From NCBI GenBank assembly GCA_033032175.1, contig CM065324.1, positions 4,526,001 through 4,590,000 on the forward strand: a stretch of 64,000 nucleotides of DNA, given 5' to 3'. The position numbers and the translations under genes were made by a program. Shown here one piece after another: positions 59,270-64,000 of this stretch. How positions within the stretch are numbered: the stretch's first letter is position 1; each line of letters begins with the position of its first letter. Origin of the DNA: Saturnia japonica. Its lineage: Eukaryota > Arthropoda > Insecta > Lepidoptera > Saturniidae. Under the pieces are notes generated by a model. It was not told where the DNA came from, searched no databases, and worked only from the letters and a program-made list of their open reading frames with translations.

Positions 59270-60039
59270 GTAAGTAGTATTTTAATTCAATAAATATGTT
59301 TGGATTTCATTTTATAATGTATTTATAATTGATATGGTAAATCATTAGCACTGTTGAAAAGACAATTTCAATTTTAAGTAATAATAATAATGATTTATTA
59401 TTTAGCTAGCAGGGGCACTTGACTCTAACAAAAATTAACTTTTTAATACTTAATATTTCGCAAAAATGGTTTTCACACAGCCGCAATATTTTTGAAAGAT
59501 TTATCCAATGACATCCCACATGATGGGATAGACGAGAAAAACAAGACTTTCAAGTCAAGTTGTTTTACTTAGTTGAAATTTTGCCCAGTTATTGAAAAAC
59601 TTAAACGTGAATGGTATATTATTACTTCTCGGACCTCGAATTATATTTGAATTTTATTTCTAATTGCCTATAACGACCCCAAGGTAACATGTAATATGTA
59701 AGTTGAATAGAAAATGTTTTTTTTTTTTGTTTGAGTGTGCTAATTCAATGAAACTACTGGTCAGATTTGAAAAATTATTTTTACGTTTTATAGCTTAATT
59801 ATTCAGAAATTTATATAACTTCACGGTATGACCCTAAGCAGCGGAGCAGTATCCGTAAAAGCCCAGCAATCTGTCAAGTTGTAGGCAAATATGGGAAGTA
59901 AGAACAGCGATACAAGGATGCGTAAGCGGCCAAACAGATGAGAGTTGGTCGAACAAAATCACGGGCGAAACCGTGAGGCACAGCGTAACATGCGCAATTA
60001 TCGAGTCAATTCAAAGAAGTTAACGTGCAACAGGGATAT
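59270..60039. other. Intron 1 of gene D, left part
   Basis: AT-rich up to about 59810. 59825-60035 is richer in G+C (GACCCTAAGCAGCGGAGCAG, CGAAACCGTGAGGCACAGCG) and probably belongs with the retroposon that follows. No coding content is recognised. Confidence 0.35.
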
Positions 60040-60320
60040 TGTTTCCTTCCTTCCTCCCAGGAGGCGGGGAGCATGTGTGTATGTATAATTAGTTAGCTCG
60101 AATGTAGAATAGGGAATTAGCTAGTTCGTGACTTATTTGTAATCGCGGCAACTGCCCAAGCCGAGGTCCAGCCACTTTGGCACCCTTGAGTAAGTTGTGT
60201 TTACTTTCGCGTCTAAGTGGCTTAAGCGCTCGCCCCAAGTTACGGTGAAGCTGTAAAAGCCGTCTGAGTCTTCAGGGCGCATATAGCTAACAGTATAGTC
60301 ACTTAGAAATCAATAAATAA
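60040..60320 (+). mobile_element. Retroposon related to the 7472-7575 insert
   Basis: The 3' part, CCCCAAGTTACGGTGAAGCT, GTAAAAGCCGTCTGAGTCTT, CAGGGC, GCTAACAGTATAGTCACTTA, is homologous to the minus-strand insert at 7484-7563. The upstream part (CAGGAGGCGGGGAGCATGTG, GCCACTTTGGCACCCTTGAG) is unique to this copy in the window. An AATAAATAAAAAA end follows. No protein frame is seen. Confidence 0.65.
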
Positions 60321-60711
60321 AAAACGAAACCTCATTTGTCAAAGTAGGATAGATAGCTTAAAAGATATGTGGGAGAAGGTAAAAGTACATACATACATAC
60401 GAAGCCTGCTGAAATCGTAATAACCATTCCTTTGGTTTCACCGTAGTCGAGTAATAAAAAAATTAACTGACACTGAAGTGTACATAAGTATTAAAAAAAA
60501 GCATAATTTAAAAAAAAAAATACATAAATAGAGTAGATATACATTGTAAAGAAACATTTAAACAAATATTCTATATACAAATCTTTTACTTCATGTTCAC
60601 TGTCTTTTCTTTAAATTTATTTAAACTTTAGAGATTTAAAGTTAGTGATCGTTTCAGCATCTTGAAGATGATTCTATGGCTTTATCCTTCTAATTTGCTC
60701 CTCGTTTATCA

Positions 60712-61290
60712 TTAGTAGCTGTGCCCTACGGTTTCACCCGTGTTAATTTTATCCGACAAACACCGCGCTGACAACGCACCCATGTAGTCTATCATAATTG
60801 TTCTTCCCGCAAGTACAAATATAAAGAACAATATTTATCTTTATAAAATTTTCTTTATGATGAAGTAACTTTTGTTCGTAAGGATTAATATGCCAAGTGT
60901 AAAAATAACGCTTATAAATCACTTTTTAATTTTCAACAAATCTTTGTCACAAAATAAATACCTCATTGTGGCTTACGAATAAGAGATAGCAATATACTAT
61001 CGCTGACTTTTTTTTAGATATAGGTACTAAATAACAAAATTTTTGTATAATATTGTATTTCCATATCATTAACGATCACGGCGGCGCAAGCGGATAAGGC
61101 CGTTCGGGAGGCATCGACTTCCAATTTACGTAACAAAAATAAATATTTAAGGCTAGCTGAGAGTTGTAGCCTAATATTCGATAGCCTATACTATTCCTCA
61201 TGAGCCTAGCTATCATACACAAAAAGAGTTTTTCAAATCCGACAGGTAGTTCTAAAGATTAGCGTGTTTAAACAAACAAAAACCGTTCCC
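60712..61290 (+). repeat. Interspersed repeat family A, copy 3
   Basis: The copy starts AGCTGTGCCCTACGGTTTCA, CCCGTGTTAATTTTATCCGA and contains GATGAAGTAACTTTTGTTCG, GCTGACTTTTTTTTAGATAT, TTACGTAACAAAAATAAATA, TTTAAGGCTAGCTGAGAGTT and AATCCGACAGGTAGTTCT, ending GTGTTTAAACAAACAAAAAC. It matches 53193-53848 along its length. Confidence 0.75.
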
Positions 61291-61359
61291 CTATATTATA
61301 TTAGTTTAAAGAATTAAAAATATTGATTTAGACTTGTGTACTTGGAAAATTTACTTATA

Positions 61360-62669
61360 TTAGGTCTTTACCTATGAAATTGCCGTTCTGCAGTACTGGC
61401 CATTTCAAATCAAAATAATTTTTGTTTGGCTAAGAATTGTAATTTCAAATTAATTTTATTTTAAAAACATGGAATTCTTTTTCCAAAAGTAGTCATTTGT
61501 TTATTGATTAGTATTACATTTTCATCGCATTTCAATCTTTTTTGTCATCATGGATAAGTTAAAAATTCGAGTAATTATGGAATATGAGTACAATCGTGGC
61601 AGCAATGCGGCACAAGCGGCACGCAACATCAACGACGTTTACGGAGCTAACACTACAAACCAACGCACCACTGGTTTTGGTATTGGTGGTTGGTATTATT
61701 GGTTTGCTCGATTCCGTTCTGGGAATTTCGACCTGAAAAATGAATCTCGCGGTCGTCCGAAGACTTTGGCCGACAATGACGAATTAAAGGCGATTGTGGA
61801 AGCTGATGATACACAATCTATGGCTGAATTAGCAGCAGCTTTCGACGTTAGCGTCAAAATAATATTGGTCCATTTGCGTCAACTTGGCAAAGTAAAAAAG
61901 CTTGACAAATGAGTGCCCCACGAACTCAATGATCGCCAGCGCGAAGTACGTGTCGAGACGTGCCTTGCACTGCTCAACAGACACACAAATGAAGGAATTT
62001 TGAACCGTATTGTTACCTACGATGAAAAATGGATTCTGTTTGATAACCGCAAGCGCTCAGCAAGTTGGTTGCATCCTGGTACAGCACCTAAACAATGCCC
62101 TAAACGAAAACTTACCCCTAGAAAAGTGATGGTCACTGTTTGGTGGTCTAGCGCCAGTGTGATTCATCACAGCTTCTTACCAAACGGGGTGAGCATTACT
62201 GCAGATGTGTACTGTGAAGAACTGAACACAATGATGGAGAAGCTGGCACATCTCCAACCAGCATTGGTCAATCGCTCGTCTCCACTGCTCCTGCACGACA
62301 ACGCGCGACCTCATACTGCACAGCAGAAAGTCTCCAAGTTGCAAGAACTGGGGTTGGAAGTTCTCCGTCATCCACCCTACTCACCAGACCTTGCGCCTAC
62401 AGATTACTACTTTTTCCAGAATTTGGATAACTCCTTGGCTGGAAAAAAATTCAATACCCTAGAGGCAGTACAAAATGCCTTTGAAGAATTTGTTGCCTCC
62501 CGTCCAGCTGATTTCTTTAAAAAGGGCATTAATAAACTGCCACTGCGCTGGCAAAGATGCATTGATTGCATGGGTGATTACTTCGATTAATCCAAATAAA
62601 AAATACATGAAAAAAAATTCGTTTAAATTTTTTCATACTAAACGGCAATTTCATAGGTAAAAGACCTAA
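61360..62669 (+). mobile_element. Nearly complete mariner transposon in intron 1 of gene D
   Basis: The left end TTAGGTCTTTACCTATGAAA then TTGCCGTT (61360-61387) is the inverse of the right end (62641-62669) except for one extra A in the right copy. Both ends are flanked by TA (61358-61359 and 62670-62671), the standard mariner target duplication. The 1310-bp length is typical of the family. The right end lies 115 bp before the splice acceptor of the gene D coding exon. Confidence 0.93.
61550..62590 (+). pseudogene. Mariner transposase with one in-frame TGA
   Basis: The frame encodes a DD34D mariner transposase of about 346 codons. An N-terminal helix-turn-helix part (MDKLKIRVIMEYEYNRGSNA; linker FRSGNFDLKNESRGRPKTL) is followed by catalytic motifs TYDEKW, then LLHDNARPHTA and HPPYSPDLAPTDYYFF. 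It ends MGDYFD. The only interruption is TGA at 61910-61912, between KKLDK and VPHELN, where the family normally has Trp (TGG to TGA, one base). All three catalytic Asp residues are kept. The segment just before YYWFARF (TTGFGIGGW) departs from the usual mariner pattern and may be a local frame scramble. As it stands the protein would be cut after 120 residues. Confidence 0.92.
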
Positions 62670-62784
62670 TATATTATATGAATAATTTAATGGAAATCTT
62701 GACAATGATGATTAATTAAGTGGTGGAATTTTCTGAAATATGATTTCTGATATTTGAATTCATATTACTTTAATTCATTCACAG

Positions 62785-62941
62785 ATTAAAATGGTTTCGG
62801 CAGCCACATTAATTCAACCAAGTGGAGAGATGTGGAAAATGATACGAGAGGAGTTAAAAGAAGACATCGACACGAGGGACCAACATCTCGCAATTATCAA
62901 AGATTGGCTCAAGACACAACCACACTTGCCACCACAGTGGG
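62785..62941 (+). CDS. CRAL-TRIO lipid-transfer protein, gene D (first coding exon, partial)
   Basis: After the acceptor ending at 62784 come six untranslated bases and an ATG at 62791. The coding part runs to 62941, where GG|GTAAAC gives the donor. Its 151 nt and phase equal the first coding exons of genes B and C. The peptide MVSAATLIQPSGEMWKMIRE, then ELKEDIDTRDQHLAIIKDWL and KTQPHLPPQWG, is the start of the CRAL-TRIO N-terminal helical domain. No further exon was found up to 64000, so the gene continues beyond the window, which is expected from the long introns of genes B and C. Function is inferred as for its paralogues. Whether the whole gene is intact cannot be judged here. Confidence 0.88.
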
Positions 62942-63729
62942 GTAAACTTTCATCATTATAATCCCATATACCTTTTAATCCAAAACTCTAAAGCAATCTA
63001 GTAAATTCCTCAAGATCGACTAATAAAGAAGATTTTTCTTCTCTCTGAATGAAGAAAGAGCATGTTATAAGCTACCATTAGATAAATTCATTGCATTTTA
63101 AACCTTTATGTTTATAATGTATTATTTACATAGTTAAATTTACTTTGGCTTTCTATACGTAAGGAATAAAATATAGATACTTAAAATGTCACACAATAAC
63201 ACACAACCACAAGAAGCACCACCTAGCAATGTTTTGTCACTCATCGTCAATATAATTCGTTCACCCTGTGGTGTGGCGTTCATATATGCCAATTTCTCTC
63301 AGGGGAACTATAGTTGCAGATATACTGCATTATGTAAATTCAAAATTCTTGCTTTATACACAACGAAGTTACAAGGGGGCCAAAAGTGTCGTGAGTCGGT
63401 TCGAGAAAAGGATGGTACCGCCGTACCAACTAATTAATTGTACAGTATTTGCAGTGATATAAAATAACATTTCTAGGTCGTACAATATTTTGGCAGAATG
63501 TTGAACTGTTCGGAATCGTAAGATTATACGATTGCACGATGTGACCGTTTCTTAAAATAGCAGTTCTTTTTTATATGGTAAAGGTGGTGGAGATACTTTT
63601 CATTTTATTTTTGTGACTATCACACTACCTACAAAGTTTCGAGGCATGGTGACTTCTTTTTTTAATTAGCCACCCTTCACCCTTTGCTTCTGGTTCTCTT
63701 TATATAAGTAAAGCAGTTAATTATAATTT
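62942..63729. other. Intron of gene D, no feature recognised
   Basis: No second coding exon of gene D is present. The 83-codon frame at 63186-63437 has no recognisable domain and no splice context and is not accepted as a gene. The G+C content rises around 63250-63430, which may mark an old repeat. Confidence 0.4.
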
Positions 63730-63890
63730 ACTAGCGACCCGCTCTACCTTCGCACGGGTTCAATTCACAAAGTGGTGTATTTTATGTTTAATAGAGCATG
63801 ATTTAGAGTTTATCGCTTTGGTATTGATAGTTCATAACTTTATACTTACGAAAAGTGCGCTTAATTCACGACGTGCAATTCATCATAGGT
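63730..63890 (+). repeat. Interspersed repeat family F, uninterrupted copy
   Basis: CTAGCGACCCGCTCTACCTT, CGCACGGG, AAGTGGTGTATTTTATGTTT, GATTTAGAGTTTATCGCTTT, GATAGTTCATAACTTTATAC and AGTGCGCTTAATTCACGACG match the minus-strand copy at 57965-58345 without its SINE. Confidence 0.7.
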
Positions 63891-64000
63891 ACGTTTGCCG
63901 GTCAAACGTTTCACTGCGAGTGCGTAATTTTAATTTTGAATCCGTGATATCTTCTACGGTATTCATTTAAATAATATAATGTAAAGGGCAATTTTAATCC

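Noticed and set aside
63186..63462. Frames of 83 and 64 codons as a further exon of gene D
   Set aside because: Neither matches the second coding exon of the paralogues (FLRG...LDMYF) or has matching splice phase.

Overview
The window looks like nuclear DNA of an insect, most likely a moth or butterfly (Lepidoptera). It is AT-rich, has multi-exon genes with GT-AG introns, and is crowded with tRNA-derived SINEs, decayed RTE/CR1/jockey-type LINEs, an R2-like retrotransposon, mariner/Tc1 elements and short inverted-repeat elements. There are no operons, ribosome binding sites or CRISPR arrays. The species is inferred from repeat style and not proven.

The genes are a head-to-tail, plus-strand tandem array of four paralogues encoding CRAL-TRIO (Sec14-like, alpha-tocopherol-transfer-protein-like) lipid-carrier proteins. 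Gene A (11187-14790, 306 aa), gene B (21194-33198, 310 aa) and gene C (43847-50640, 310 aa) are complete. Gene D has only its first coding exon before the right edge (62791-62941). In A, B and C the six downstream coding exons have exactly the same lengths (160, 59, 197, 111, 103, 152 nt) and phases, so they arose by tandem duplication. Genes B, C and D each have a non-coding first exon 2-6 kb upstream (about 19079-19185, 37625-37724, 59174-59269). These exons share an initiator-like CAGT, a GCG-TTG-TCGC motif about 26-49 nt downstream, an AAATACT-CGA block and a 5' splice site. Translation starts 6 nt after the next splice acceptor.

Layout: 1-11150 is gene-free DNA with a few retroposons. 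11187-14817 is gene A. 14820-19020 is intergenic DNA with RTE and SINE fragments. 19026-33212 is gene B; its introns hold a dead mariner, two SINEs, CR1-like tails and a 2.8 kb defective R2-like retrotransposon. 33213-37560 is intergenic DNA with a MITE, one arm of a 200-bp inverted repeat pair and a LINE interrupted by a SINE. 37568-50740 is gene C, with a Tc1 fossil, a MITE, LINE tails and a composite repeat ending 20-55 nt before its last exon. 50741-59160 is repeat-rich intergenic DNA. 59174 onward is gene D, whose first intron carries a 1310-bp mariner with both ends and a TA target duplication.

The four proteins presumably bind and move small hydrophobic ligands (tocopherol, retinoid, carotenoid or phosphoinositide-like) in the cytosol. 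The ligand cannot be read from sequence. No unknown multi-gene system was found. The most interesting signals are the shared promoter/5'-exon module, conversion-like identity between genes B and C, nested transposons, and the R2-like element.
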